Assembly (NCBI GenBank): GCA_014138645.1
Contig: JACJIB010000004.1
Span: 558,001-622,000 of the forward strand
Direction of reading: 5' to 3'
Length of the DNA: 64,000 nt
DNA from: Methylorubrum thiocyanatum
GTDB lineage: Bacteria; Pseudomonadota; Alphaproteobacteria; Rhizobiales; Beijerinckiaceae
The position numbers were made by a program, and so were the translations under genes. The notes beneath the pieces were generated by a model. That model ran no database searches and was not told the DNA's origin. It was given only the letters and a program-made list of their open reading frames with translations. This document shows positions 22,113 through 30,366 of this stretch, piece after piece (positions within the stretch are counted from its first letter, which is position 1; each line of letters starts with the position of its first letter).

Positions 22113-23249
22113 TCAGAACGGGCCGGGCTTCGACCAGACGGTGTGGTTGACCTGATCGATATAGGACAGGACGATCCGCACCACCTTGGTCGAGACCGCG
22201 CCGCCCTGGTAGTCCGGCACGGCGCCCGCGAAGCGGCGGCCCTCGCCGATGCCGTCGCGCACCGCCCGCACCGCCTCGACGAGCGAAGCCTTGCCGAGGG
22301 GCGCCACGATCAGCGTGCCGGCATCCATGCCCTCGGGCCGCTCATGCGCGTCGCGGAAGGTCACCGCCGGCAGGTCGAGCAACGCCGCCTCCTCGGCGAT
22401 GGTGCCGCTGTCGGACAGGACGCAATGGGCGCTGGTCTGGAGCTTCACGTAGTCGATGAAGCCGAAGGGCGGCAGGAAGCGCACGCTGTCGGGCTGCGCG
22501 AGATCGCCGATCGCTTCCAGCCGGGCGCGGGTGCGCGGATGGGTCGAGACGACGATGGGCAGGCCGAAGGCCGCGTGCAGCCGGCCGAGCTCTTCGAGGA
22601 AGACCCGCAGCCGCGCCGGCGAATCGACGTTCTCCTCGCGATGCGCCGAGACGATGAAGAACCGGTCCGGTTCGAGGCCGAGCCGGGCCAGCACGTCGGA
22701 GGCCTCGATCTTCGGGCGGAACGCGGCCAGCACCTCTTCCATGTGCGAGCCGACCTTGAAGATGCGCTGCGCCGGCAGCCCCTCCGCCAGCAGGTAGCGG
22801 CGGGCATGCTCGGTCAGCACGAGGTTGACGTCGCTGAGGTGGTCGATGACCTTGCGGTTGATCTCCTCCGGCACCCGCGGGTCGAAACAGCGGTTGCCCG
22901 CCTCCATGTGGAAGATGGGGATCTTGCGCCGCTTGGCCGGGATCACCGCGAGCCCGGAATTGGTGTCGCCGTAGATCAGCACCGCGTCGGGCTGCTCCTG
23001 TTCGAGCACGGCGTCGGCGCGCTCGATCACGCGGGCGATCGTCGCCGCCGCGTTCGGCCCGGCCGCTTCGAGGAAGTGGTCGGGCTTACGGATGCCGAGG
23101 TCGTCGAAGAAGACCTGATTGAGTTCGTAGTCGTAGTTCTGGCCGGTATGGACGAGCACGTGGTTCGTCAGCCGATCGAGCGCCCGGATCACGAGCGACA
23201 TCTTGACGAGTTCGGGCCGCGTCCCGACCAGGGTGAGAACTTTTCGCAA
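22113..23249 (-). CDS. Non-hydrolysing UDP-N-acetyl-hexosamine 2-epimerase, FnlC/Cap5G/WbjD type
   Basis: The 378-residue enzyme (from TTG 23249) has the epimerase signatures VGTRPELVK, YGDTNSGLA, FHMEAGNRCFD, PEEINRK, SAHREEN and DSGT with EE. The stretches LVHTGQNYDYELNQVFFDDL and SDVNLVLTEHARRYLL are closer to the UDP-L-FucNAc synthases (Cap5G, FnlC) than to WecB. Those normally sit beside fnlA and fnlB, which are absent here. The start is problematic: the VLTLVGTRPE strand begins only two codons after TTG, no Shine-Dalgarno is visible, and recombinase-like sequence of opposite orientation begins at 23251. It may be a poorly expressed remainder of a lost surface-polysaccharide cluster. Confidence 0.85.
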   Translation of the reverse strand: MRKVLTLVGTRPELVKMSLVIRALDRLTNHVLVHTGQNYDYELNQVFFDDLGIRKPDHFLEAAGPNAAATIARVIERADAVLEQEQPDAVLIYGDTNSGLAVIPAKRRKIPIFHMEAGNRCFDPRVPEEINRKVIDHLSDVNLVLTEHARRYLLAEGLPAQRIFKVGSHMEEVLAAFRPKIEASDVLARLGLEPDRFFIVSAHREENVDSPARLRVFLEELGRLHAAFGLPIVVSTHPRTRARLEAIGDLAQPDSVRFLPPFGFIDYVKLQTSAHCVLSDSGTIAEEAALLDLPAVTFRDAHERPEGMDAGTLIVAPLGKASLVEAVRAVRDGIGEGRRFAGAVPDYQGGAVSTKVVRIVLSYIDQVNHTVWSKPGPF

Positions 23250-23250
23250 T

Positions 23251-23478
23251 ATGCTCGCCGCAGCGGCCCGCAAGGACTACGACGACCGCCGGCGCCGCCA
23301 AGCGCAGGGACAGGCCAAGGCGAAGGCTGAGGGCCGCTACAAGGGCCGTGTGGAGGACGTCGAGCGGAACAGAGGGATCGCGGCGATGCTCAGCAAGGGC
23401 CTGTCGTGGTCGCAGATCCAGGCTGCCACCGGCTGCAGCCGTGCCACCGTCGCCAAGATAGCGAAGCGGGCGGGTTAG
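23251..23478 (+). pseudogene. Serine recombinase (resolvase) C-terminal remnant
   Basis: Seventy-five residues match the C-terminal end of Tn3-type resolvases: AARKDYDDRRRRQAQG, an EGRYKGR linker, then a helix-turn-helix (MLSKGLSWSQIQAATGCSRATVAKI). The catalytic serine domain (normally about 120 residues) is entirely missing. An in-frame extension back to 23203 is only the antisense of the epimerase gene. The remnant stands head-to-head with the epimerase and 93 bases from tRNA-Arg, so it is probably the scar of an excised or decayed element. Confidence 0.8.
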
Positions 23479-23571
23479 TTGCCGTGCCTACCCGGTGCTG
23501 ACCTGGGCGGCTAAGCCGCGAGTGCCGCAGGATCGGCAACTCGAAAAGACTATGTTCTTCAATGAGACGAA

Positions 23572-23648
23572 TGGCGCGCCCGAAAGGATTCGAACCTCTG
23601 ACCCCCAGATTCGTAGTCTGGTGCTCTATCCAGCTGAGCTACGGGCGC
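23572..23648 (-). tRNA. tRNA-Arg (anticodon ACG)
   Basis: Read on the minus strand it folds as a standard 77-nt tRNA including encoded CCA. The acceptor GCGCCCG pairs with CGGGCGC, the D-arm begins AGCTCAGCTGG, the anticodon stem-loop CCAGA-CTACGAA-TCTGG gives ACG, and the T-loop reads GGTTCGAATCC. A34 is the expected substrate of TadA (encoded at 36607-37050), becoming inosine so the tRNA reads CGU, CGC and CGA. Confidence 0.97.
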
Positions 23649-23694
23649 CTTTTTTATCGTTTCGTCGCCTTTGTGAGGCGTTTCTCTTCTTTCT

Positions 23695-23771
23695 TGGTCG
23701 GAGTGGCAGGATTTGAACCTGCGACCCCCACGTCCCGAACGTGGTGCGCTACCAGACTGCGCTACACTCCG
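23695..23771 (-). tRNA. tRNA-Pro (anticodon CGG)
   Basis: On the minus strand a 77-nt tRNA with encoded CCA: acceptor CGGAGTG pairs with CACTCCG, the anticodon loop TTCGGGA between CCACG and CGTGG gives CGG, and the T-loop reads GGTTCAAATCC. It lies 46 bases before tRNA-Arg on the same strand, so the two are probably one transcript. Confidence 0.97.
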
Positions 23772-24454
23772 ATGCCGCCCCCCGAGGGCCGGCGAGCGGG
23801 CTTATAGCCGGCACTTTTCGCGCTCGCAAGCGGGTCGGTGCGCTTCTGGGCGCTTCTTTCCGAAAACAGGGCCCATTTCATCCCTGCCGCCGCGGGAAAC
23901 TGAGCGCTAAGTCATTGATCGGACATGCTATCCAAAAAACTTCGCTGTTCGAACAAGAAGGTCCCCGTCGCGGGAGCGCGGCAGGGGGGCGAGGACGCCC
24001 AGGTCCGATCCGATCCATCCGACCGGCTGTCCGGGGTGAGCTTCATCGCGCAAGACCTCATCCGGCGTGTGTCGGCTGTCGGGCTGCCGGGGCTTCGACG
24101 TTCGGTCCCTTGCCGGGCCGGGGATCGGCCGACCGGGGCCGCGGAAATGGTTCCGCGGAGGTCTCCGGGGAACGGATCCGGCGCCCGCGTGCGGACAAGT
24201 CATCCGCGCGTCATCCGCGAGCGCGCCCGCGAGGCCGGCCCACGCCTCCTGAGGGATCGCCCGGCGCATCCGACCGCACAGCCCACGATTGCGGAATGAT
24301 TTTTCCAATAAGCGAAACAGTTTTTTCCTGCGCGAACTTTGGTATGCTCGCTGTGGTTATGAGCGGATGTGATAGACGGCAGGGAGGGTTGCGCGTGGTT
24401 TCCGTTCAGCGGTTGAGCGCGACGTCACGTACTGACTGGGTGGACCGCGCAAAG
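23772..24454. other. 683-base intergenic region upstream of LysR gene
   Basis: Frames here (for example 23925-24299 plus) have no recognisable domain and abnormal composition, so I do not call a gene. The first part must contain the promoter of the two tRNAs (minus). At 24293-24350 the base composition drops to AT-rich, marking the likely promoter of the LysR gene. I see no repeats. Confidence 0.55.
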
Positions 24455-25423
24455 ATGCCGCATCCTCAACTGCTGCGAGACATGGCTCTCTTTGTAGAAG
24501 TCGCTCGAAGGAAAAGCTTTAGTCAGGCAGCTGCCGCGCTCGGTATGCCGATTTCTTCCCTGTCGCGTCGGATTACTATGTTCGAATCGACAGTGGGCTT
24601 GCGGCTCCTCGACCGCACCACACGCAAGCTGGCGTTGACCTCCTACGGCGAGGCCTACCTCGCTCAGGTCTCCCGGCTCGTCGACGAGGCGCAGCGCACC
24701 TTCGACGACATGATGGCGGTGGCCAAGGGGCCGAGCGGCTTCCTCAAAATCGCCGCGCCGCCGGATTTCTGGGTTCTGCGCCACCTCTCGGGGGTGATCA
24801 CGGAATTCTCCGCCCTCCACGAGCACATCCACGTCCACGTCGACCTGAAGCCCGCGCCCGTCGATCTGGTGAGCGACAACTACGATCTCGCCGTCGCCAT
24901 CGAGGAGCCGCGGGAGACCTCGTTGATCGTGCGCAAGGTGGCCGAGGTCGAGAACGGCATCTTCGGGGCGCCCGCCTATCTGGCCGAGCGCGGGGCGCCG
25001 ATGACGCCGTTCGATCTCGAGGCGCATCAGGTCATCGTGCCGATGCAGGGCACCTCCGCCACTTGGACGCTCACCCGCGGCAGCGAGACCGTCGCGACCA
25101 CCGTGGGCGGCCCCCTCTCCTGCAACTCGCTGAGCCTCGCCCGGCGCTTCGCCGTGGCCGGCCAGGGATTGACCCGGGCCAATGTGATCAACGTCGACAA
25201 CGACCTCACCACCGGCCGCCTCCAGCGCGTCCTGCCGGATTGGAGCCTGCCGGCGACGCCGGTCTACTTCGTCACGACCTCGCGGCTCCTGCCGGCCAAG
25301 GCCCGCAGCTTCATCGATTTCGCCACGAAGCGGCTCGCGGCCGTGCTCGCCAACGCCTCCGGCGATCCGCGCCGCGGTGCCCGCGCCGCCCGTCCGGTCG
25401 AACGGGCTTCCCTCGCCCCCTGA
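24455..25423 (+). CDS. LysR-family transcriptional regulator
   Basis: The 322-residue protein from ATG 24455 has an N-terminal winged helix-turn-helix (FVEVARRKSFSQAAAALGMPISSLSRRI, then L-R-L-L-D-R-T-T-R-K-L) and a C-terminal effector-binding domain (from about residue 95) like the large PA0477/DsdC-related LysR group. The frame continues upstream to 23741 without stop, but nothing upstream resembles protein of this family. It is not divergent to an obvious target, being followed convergently by rpoH, so its regulon and inducer cannot be inferred. The region before the helix-turn-helix is AT-richer than its surroundings. Confidence 0.9.
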   Translation: MPHPQLLRDMALFVEVARRKSFSQAAAALGMPISSLSRRITMFESTVGLRLLDRTTRKLALTSYGEAYLAQVSRLVDEAQRTFDDMMAVAKGPSGFLKIAAPPDFWVLRHLSGVITEFSALHEHIHVHVDLKPAPVDLVSDNYDLAVAIEEPRETSLIVRKVAEVENGIFGAPAYLAERGAPMTPFDLEAHQVIVPMQGTSATWTLTRGSETVATTVGGPLSCNSLSLARRFAVAGQGLTRANVINVDNDLTTGRLQRVLPDWSLPATPVYFVTTSRLLPAKARSFIDFATKRLAAVLANASGDPRRGARAARPVERASLAP

Positions 25424-25532
25424 AGGCCGCCTGCAGGCCGCTCACGGCAAGGCCCAGCCGCCATCGCGTCCCGCGTGGGGGGCGGCGCACCCAGGGGTGG
25501 GCGTTCTCCGCAGGGGGGCGCCCCGAAACGCA

Positions 25533-25558
25533 AAGGGCGGCGCGATGGCGCCGCCCTT
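25533..25558 (-). terminator. Putative terminator after rpoH
   Basis: An 11-bp perfect stem (AAGGGCGGCGC and its complement) with a four-base loop, 31 bases past the rpoH stop on the minus strand. The following minus-strand bases (TGCGTTTC) are only mildly T-rich. The hairpin may also serve the convergent LysR gene. Confidence 0.6.
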
Positions 25559-25588
25559 CCGCTCGAATTCGTGTCAGTTTCTTGGATG

Positions 25589-26461
25589 TCAGGCGTAGAC
25601 GCTCGCCGGCGCCTGCGGGAACTTCTCGGCCAGGGCCCGGCGCAGCTTCTCCAGGGCCCGGTTCTCGATTTGGCGGACCCGCTCCTTCGAGATGCCGAGG
25701 CGGTGGCCCAGGGCTTCGAGGGTCGCCTGATCCTCCGCGAGCCGCCGCTCCCGCAGGATGCGCAGCTCGCGCTCGGAGAGCACCGTCAACGCCTGCCGCA
25801 GCCAGACCAGGCGCCGCTCGCCGTCGACCAGGGCGGAGACCGTCTCGTCGGGCAGGGCCGCGTTGTCGACGAGGAAGTCCATCCGCTCGGAGGAGGCCTC
25901 GCTCTCCTCCCCGACAGGCGCATTCAGCGACATGTCCGGGCCGGACAGGCGCGCATCCATCAGCGCCACGTCCTCGCGGGAGACGCCGATCGCGCTGGCG
26001 ATCCGCCCGTGGATCTCGGAGCCGACCTGCTCCTCGGTGGATTGCATCAGCCGGGCGCGCAGGCGGCGCAGGTTGAAGAACAGCGCCTTCTGCGCCGAAC
26101 TGGTTCCGCCGCGCACGATCGACCAGTTGCGCAGGATGTAGTCCTGGATCGAGGCGCGGATCCACCACGTGGCGTAGGTGGAGAAGCGGACATCCCGCTC
26201 CGGCTCGAAGCGGGCGGCGGCCTCCATCAGGCCGACATGGCCCTCCTGCACGAGGTCGGCCATCGGCAGGCCGTAATGGCGGAAGCGGCCGGCGAGCGCG
26301 ATCACGAGGCGCATATGCGCGGAGATCAGGCGGTGCAGGGCGCGCTCGTCGCGCGCCTCCTTCCAGGCCACCGCCAGCCCACGCTCTTCTTCCCTCGCTA
26401 GGAACGGCGCCTCCATCGCTGTTCGAATGAACTGACGCCGCATCCCCGCGATCTCTGCCAT
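25589..26461 (-). CDS. rpoH: RNA polymerase sigma-32 (heat-shock) factor
   Basis: The 290-residue sigma factor has region 2 (LISAHMRLVIALAGRF, DLVQEGHVGLMEA, and RFSTYATWWIRASIQDYIL for -10 recognition) and region 4 (LSERELRILRERRL with LGISKERVRQIE). The RpoH box at 124-134 (QKALFFNLRRL) is diagnostic of sigma-32 against the housekeeping sigma. ATG 26461 is chosen because GAGAGG lies just upstream and the protein then aligns from its usual start; the frame runs open to 26641. Alphaproteobacteria often have two or more rpoH genes, so this may not be the only one. Its own promoter lies in the 285-base gap below carD. Confidence 0.93.
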   Translation of the reverse strand: MAEIAGMRRQFIRTAMEAPFLAREEERGLAVAWKEARDERALHRLISAHMRLVIALAGRFRHYGLPMADLVQEGHVGLMEAAARFEPERDVRFSTYATWWIRASIQDYILRNWSIVRGGTSSAQKALFFNLRRLRARLMQSTEEQVGSEIHGRIASAIGVSREDVALMDARLSGPDMSLNAPVGEESEASSERMDFLVDNAALPDETVSALVDGERRLVWLRQALTVLSERELRILRERRLAEDQATLEALGHRLGISKERVRQIENRALEKLRRALAEKFPQAPASVYA

Positions 26462-26663
26462 CCCCGCCTCTCTCGTTCGAGCGTTCTTGGTTCGAGCGTT
26501 CCGGATCAGCCCTCTTCGAGCCTCTTGGCCGGCGACACGCCGGACGAGGCCGTGGGGGCAAGCCATCCGTGGCAGAGGCACAACACATCGGTGCGACGCT
26601 TGTTCCCTGCGGGCGCGTGGCGTCGGAGAGGAAATGATCAAGAGGGATGCGGGCGGCGCATGA

Positions 26664-26692
26664 AAAAAGGGCCCGGCGTGGCGCCGAGCCCT
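26664..26692 (-). terminator. Intrinsic terminator of carD
   Basis: On the minus strand, GGGCTCGGCG, a three-base loop and CGCCGGGCCC (one G-U pair) are followed by six T residues. It lies 54 bases beyond the carD stop. Confidence 0.88.
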
Positions 26693-26746
26693 CTGGTTAA
26701 CAAATGCGAGCCGTGCAGCGTCGCGATTCGCTGGGAAGGCGCCGCC

Positions 26747-27343
26747 TCAGGCGGCCTCCTCCTGCACGTCGTCGTCGCCCTCGGCGTCGGCTTCCGCCTC
26801 CGCGTCGGCCTTGGCGCGGCGCGGCGACTTGGCGAGGCTCTGCTCGATCAGTTTCAGCGCCTCGGTCTCGGTGATCCGGTTCACCGAGGAGATCTCGCGC
26901 ACGACGCGGTCGAGGGCGGCCTCGTAGAGCTGGCGCTCGCTGTAGGACTGCTCGGGCTGGGCCTCGGAGCGGTAGAGGTCACGCACCACTTCGGTCACCG
27001 AGATCAGGTCGCCGGAATTGATCTTGGCCTCGTATTCCTGGGCGCGGCGCGACCACATCGTCCGCTTGATGCGGGCGCGGCCGGTCAGCACGTCGAGGGC
27101 CTTCTTGACGAGTTCGGGCTCGGCGAGCTTGCGCATGCCGACGCTGTTGGCCTTCGCGGTGGGCACGCGCAGGACCATCTTGTCCTTCTCGAACGAGACG
27201 ACGAACAGCTCGAGCTTGTAGCCCGCGATCTCCTGCTCCTCGATCGCGGTGATCCGCCCGACGCCATGCGCCGGATACACGACCGCCTCGCCGGTCTTGA
27301 AGCCTTGGCGGCCTGCTGCCGTCGTCTTCTTGGCTGTGGTCAT
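26747..27343 (-). CDS. carD: CarD family RNA-polymerase-binding regulator
   Basis: The 198-residue protein has an N-terminal RNAP-interaction (Tudor-like) domain (FKTGEAVVYPAHGVGRI, IAGYKLELFVVSF, MVLRVP) and a C-terminal helical DNA-binding domain (RRAQEYEAKINSGDLISV, LYEAALDRVVREIS). It is known in other bacteria to stabilise the open promoter complex, especially at rRNA promoters. The start MTTAKKTTA (27343, GGAGG ten bases upstream) matches family length. A final acidic tail of about 25 residues (alternating Ala, Glu, Asp) is typical of Methylobacterium-like members. It is monocistronic, with its own terminator. Confidence 0.94.
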   Translation of the reverse strand: MTTAKKTTAAGRQGFKTGEAVVYPAHGVGRITAIEEQEIAGYKLELFVVSFEKDKMVLRVPTAKANSVGMRKLAEPELVKKALDVLTGRARIKRTMWSRRAQEYEAKINSGDLISVTEVVRDLYRSEAQPEQSYSERQLYEAALDRVVREISSVNRITETEALKLIEQSLAKSPRRAKADAEAEADAEGDDDVQEEAA

Positions 27344-27851
27344 GCGGAATGAGCCTCCACTGTCATTCACGCGGGGGCGCGCATCCACGCCCGCACGTTC
27401 GTCACCTCCGGGGCGGGACACCCGGCGCCTGCCCTTGTCCGGCGGCGCGCCCTCAGGCGCGGGCCGGTTCCCAGGCTTTCGCGTTGCTCCCACCACACGA
27501 AGGAACGCGCCGGGAGCGAAATGCTTCCGGCGGTCGATCGCAGCCAACCTCTTTTCCAGAAAGATGGAACTCGCCTTGCGGGCGATGAAAGGAGGGGCGC
27601 ATCGGGCGTGAGCGACGGCGAGCCCTCATGTAACACGAACGGGCCGGCGAATCAAAGGATTGCCGGCGCGCGAACGCGTCCCCGCATGGGAGGATCGAAG
27701 GTTTTGCACGGCTCGGAAAGAGCGTCGCCGAAGGGATCGGCGGATCTTTCGAGGGAGGCCGTGGCGCGTTCGGATATCCGCCCGGACGGCCCACCTGCGG
27801 CGAGAAGCCGCCGCGCTGCGCGGCGGCCCGTCGGCGGGCGCGTGGCGGCGG
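27344..27851. other. 508-base region upstream of carD, downstream of fdxA
   Basis: No gene is supported. It contains the carD promoter and a strong hairpin at 27807-27827 after fdxA. Frames here have no family resemblance. Confidence 0.55.
27807..27827 (-). terminator. Strong hairpin after fdxA
   Basis: A 21-base almost perfect palindrome (GCCGCCGCGC, one base, GCGCGGCGGC) lies 25 bases past the fdxA stop. There is no T-run, so it is a candidate terminator or 3'-end stabiliser. Confidence 0.5.
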
Positions 27852-28190
27852 TCAGTCGCCGGAGCCGGGATTGGGCGAGAAATGCGCCTCCAGCTTGCCG
27901 CCGACCCCGTCCCACTGCTTGGCGTCGGCGGGGGCGTCCTTCTTCTGGGTGATGTTGGGCCAGGTCTTGGCGTAATCGGCGTTGAGCTTCAGCCAGCTCT
28001 CGAGGTTGCCCTCGGTGTCGGGCTTGATCGCCTCGGCGGGGCATTCCGGCTCGCACACGCCGCAATCGATGCATTCGTCGGGATGGATGACGAGCATGTT
28101 CTCGCCCTCGTAGAAGCAATCCACGGGGCACACCTCGACGCAGTCCATGTACTTGCACTTGATGCAGTTGTCGGTGACGACGTAGGTCAT
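27852..28190 (-). CDS. fdxA: Seven-iron ferredoxin (3Fe-4S / 4Fe-4S)
   Basis: The 112-residue ferredoxin FdxA is a small soluble electron carrier. Cysteines C9, C17 and C21 with the C-x7-C-x3-C-P arrangement supply the 3Fe-4S cluster, and the C-x2-C-x2-C-x3-C-P motif ([12 protein letters not shown]) supplies the 4Fe-4S cluster, with cross-ligation as in the Azotobacter FdI family. The C-terminal part ([19 protein letters not shown]) is characteristic of alphaproteobacterial FdxA. The start ATG at 28190 is the only sensible one. In this bacterial order fdxA is commonly found near carD, as here. Confidence 0.95.
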   Translation of the reverse strand: MTYVVTDNCIKCKYMDCVEVCPVDCFYEGENMLVIHPDECIDCGVCEPECPAEAIKPDTEGNLESWLKLNADYAKTWPNITQKKDAPADAKQWDGVGGKLEAHFSPNPGSGD

Positions 28191-28678
28191 GGGCCGTTCG
28201 GTCCTTAGATCCGCTTGTCCTCGCGGGGTCGGGCGTGCCTCTCGACCGGCCCGCCACCCGCTCTCGGCGCGGATGCGATCCCCTGATGCGGCGGTGTCAT
28301 GCGATCCGGGCGCCGCCGCCGCCCGATTTGGAAGCGCTCTAGCCCCTGGCCGAGGGGCTGACAAGCGCGCCCTTCCGCCCGCCCTCCCCTTCGTCGCCTC
28401 TGCGCGGCGCGGAGGACATTTCGGCAACGCCCCCCGCCCGGTCTTCGATCCCGCGCGAGCACGCCGCCCGGCGGGAATCCGAAGTCGATCCGGAGTGATT
28501 TAGGTCTGCGTAGTCTTAGTCGTTGGTTAATTTTACTGTCTTCGACAATTGAGCTTGTCCCATCGGCAACCTTGACCGCTATCTGTACGTCGAACGGCGT
28601 ACGCTGCCCCGGTCCCGCACGGGACGCGCGGCGGCGCCGAAGCCCATTCGAAGTCGCGTCGCGTTCCGAGGTTGTTCC
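28191..28678. other. 488-base divergent region between fdxA and repeat-protein gene
   Basis: No gene is supported. A distinctly AT-richer segment at 28498-28580 probably carries promoter elements for the plus-strand gene; TTGACC (28573-28578) is a possible -35. The side nearer fdxA is GC-rich. Confidence 0.5.
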
Positions 28679-29272
28679 ATGGCCACCCCCCTGCCCCGCT
28701 CGAGCCTGTTTCCGTCCCTCGCCGCCGCCGTCGCGGTGTTCGCCCTGGCCGCGCCCGCGCAGGCCGGAGGGGCTTGCGTCAGCGCCGAGTGCTATCGCCG
28801 CGTCGTGACGCCGCCGGTCTACGACACCGTCGCGGAGCGGGTGCTGGTCCAGCCGCCGCGCACCGTCTACCGCACGACGCCGCCGGTCTACGACACGGTG
28901 TCCGAGCGGGTGCTGGTCGCCCCCGGCGGGCGCCGCTGGGAGACGCGGGTCGACGCCTACGGCCAGCTCGTGGGCTGCTGGGTGACCACGCCGCCGCGCT
29001 ACGCCGTGCAGACCCGCCGCGTGCTGGTGCGGGCGCCGGAAGCGATCCCCCATACCCTGCCGCCGGTCTACGCCACCACGCAGCGCCGGGTGCTGGTGCA
29101 GCCCGCCCGTGCCGCCTGGGTACCGGCCGCCGAGCCCAGCTTCGGCGGCCCCGGCTACGGTCCCCTCGGCGTCGGCTCGATCCCGGACGCCCTCGGCATC
29201 GCCGGCGCCTCCTCGGCCGATGTGGCGGTCGGCCTCGGCTTCTCGCAGGGCAGCATCTACGACGGCTACTGA
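28679..29272 (+). CDS. Secreted protein with tandem PPVYDT-x-x-x-RVLV repeats
   Basis: The 197-residue protein has a signal peptide (about 1-30, ending APAQA) and then four copies of a roughly 18-residue unit: TPPVYDTVAERVLVQPP, TPPVYDTVSERVLVAPG, TPPRYAVQTRRVLVRAP and LPPVYATTQRRVLVQPA, the middle two being separated by a block WETRVDAYGQLVGCW. The C-terminal 60 residues are glycine/serine-rich (FGGPGYGPLGVGSIPDA). Only two cysteines flank the start of the repeats. I know this pattern only as an uncharacterised exported protein of Hyphomicrobiales; a cell-envelope structural role is a guess. The start ATG 28679 follows GAGGTTGTTCC, not a strong site. Confidence 0.78.
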   Translation: MATPLPRSSLFPSLAAAVAVFALAAPAQAGGACVSAECYRRVVTPPVYDTVAERVLVQPPRTVYRTTPPVYDTVSERVLVAPGGRRWETRVDAYGQLVGCWVTTPPRYAVQTRRVLVRAPEAIPHTLPPVYATTQRRVLVQPARAAWVPAAEPSFGGPGYGPLGVGSIPDALGIAGASSADVAVGLGFSQGSIYDGY

Positions 29273-29347
29273 GCGCTTCCCGGCGGACTTGATTCGAGGC
29301 GGGGCCGCCGTAGCTCCCCTCCCGGCGCGCGACGGGAGGAGCGGATC

Positions 29348-30352
29348 ATGGCAACGTTCAGGGCCTGGGTGATCGAGAAGGGCGAGGCCGGCCAGAGTCT
29401 CGCCCTGCGCGACTTCGACGAGGCCGACCTGATGGACGGCGACGTCACCGTGCGGGTCAGCCATTCGGGCCTGAACTACAAGGACGGGCTCGCCATGACG
29501 GGGAAGATGCCGGTGGTGCGGCGCTTTCCCATGATCCCCGGCATCGACTTCGCCGGCACCGTCGAGGCCTCGGCCCATCCCGATTACAAGGCCGGCGACG
29601 CGGTGGTGCTCACCGGCTGGGGCGTCGGCGAGACTCATCTCGGCGGCCTGGCCGAGCGCGCCCGGGTGCGCGGCGACTGGCTGGTGCCCCTGCCCGACGG
29701 CCTGAGCCCGGCCGAGGCGATGGCGATCGGCACCGCGGGCTACACGGCGATGCTCTCGGTTCTCGCCCTGGAGCGGCACGGCCTCACCCCCGGCGACGGA
29801 CCGGCCCTGGTCACGGGCGCCTCCGGCGGCGTCGGCTCGGTGGCGGTGGCACTGTTGAAGCGCGCCGGCTGGCACGTCATCGCCGCGACGGGGCGGAGCG
29901 GCGAGGCCGAGTACCTCAAGGGGCTCGGCGCCGCCGAGATCCTGGAGCGCGAGGCGCTCGCGGGCGAACCGCGCCCGCTGGCCAAGGAGCGCTGGGCCGC
30001 GGGCATCGACGCGGTCGGCGGCAAGGTGCTCGCCAACGCCCTCGCGATGACGAAGTCCGGCGGCGCCATCGCCGCCTGCGGCAATGCCGGCGGCATGGAC
30101 CTGCCGAGTTCGGTCGCGCCCTTCATCCTGCGGGGCGTCTCGCTGCTAGGCATCAACAGCGTGACGACCCCGCAAGAGCCCCGGCGCGAGGCCTGGGCCC
30201 GGCTCGCCCGCGACCTCGACCGCGGCGGGCTCGCGGCGATGACGCGGACCGTCTCCCTGGACGAGGCCGGCGGCCTCGCGAAAACCCTGCTCGAAGGTCA
30301 GGTGCGGGGCCGCACCGTCGTGGTGATCGACGGAACCGCGCCCCAGGCTTGA
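29348..30352 (+). CDS. acuI: MDR-family NADPH oxidoreductase, acrylyl-CoA reductase (AcuI/YhdH) type
   Basis: The 334-residue, zinc-free medium-chain dehydrogenase/reductase has a GroES-like N-terminus (HSGLNYKDGLAMTGK, PMIPGIDFAGTVE), an NADPH-binding Rossmann segment (VTGASGGVGSVAVALLK) and the AcuI-type features GWGVGETHLGGLAERARV and LLGINSV-x-x-P-x-x-x-R-x-x-A-W. AcuI enzymes reduce acrylyl-CoA to propionyl-CoA, removing a toxic intermediate of DMSP or 3-hydroxypropionate metabolism; the family name is secure, the in-vivo substrate inferred. A GGGAGGAGC site lies upstream of ATG. The Gre-type factor starts 15 bases after its stop. Confidence 0.85.
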   Translation: MATFRAWVIEKGEAGQSLALRDFDEADLMDGDVTVRVSHSGLNYKDGLAMTGKMPVVRRFPMIPGIDFAGTVEASAHPDYKAGDAVVLTGWGVGETHLGGLAERARVRGDWLVPLPDGLSPAEAMAIGTAGYTAMLSVLALERHGLTPGDGPALVTGASGGVGSVAVALLKRAGWHVIAATGRSGEAEYLKGLGAAEILEREALAGEPRPLAKERWAAGIDAVGGKVLANALAMTKSGGAIAACGNAGGMDLPSSVAPFILRGVSLLGINSVTTPQEPRREAWARLARDLDRGGLAAMTRTVSLDEAGGLAKTLLEGQVRGRTVVVIDGTAPQA

Positions 30353-30366
30353 ATGTTGCCTATCTT

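Noticed and set aside
23925..24299. 124-residue plus-strand frame before the LysR gene
   Set aside because: No family resemblance, abnormal Arg/Pro content and no ribosome-binding site.
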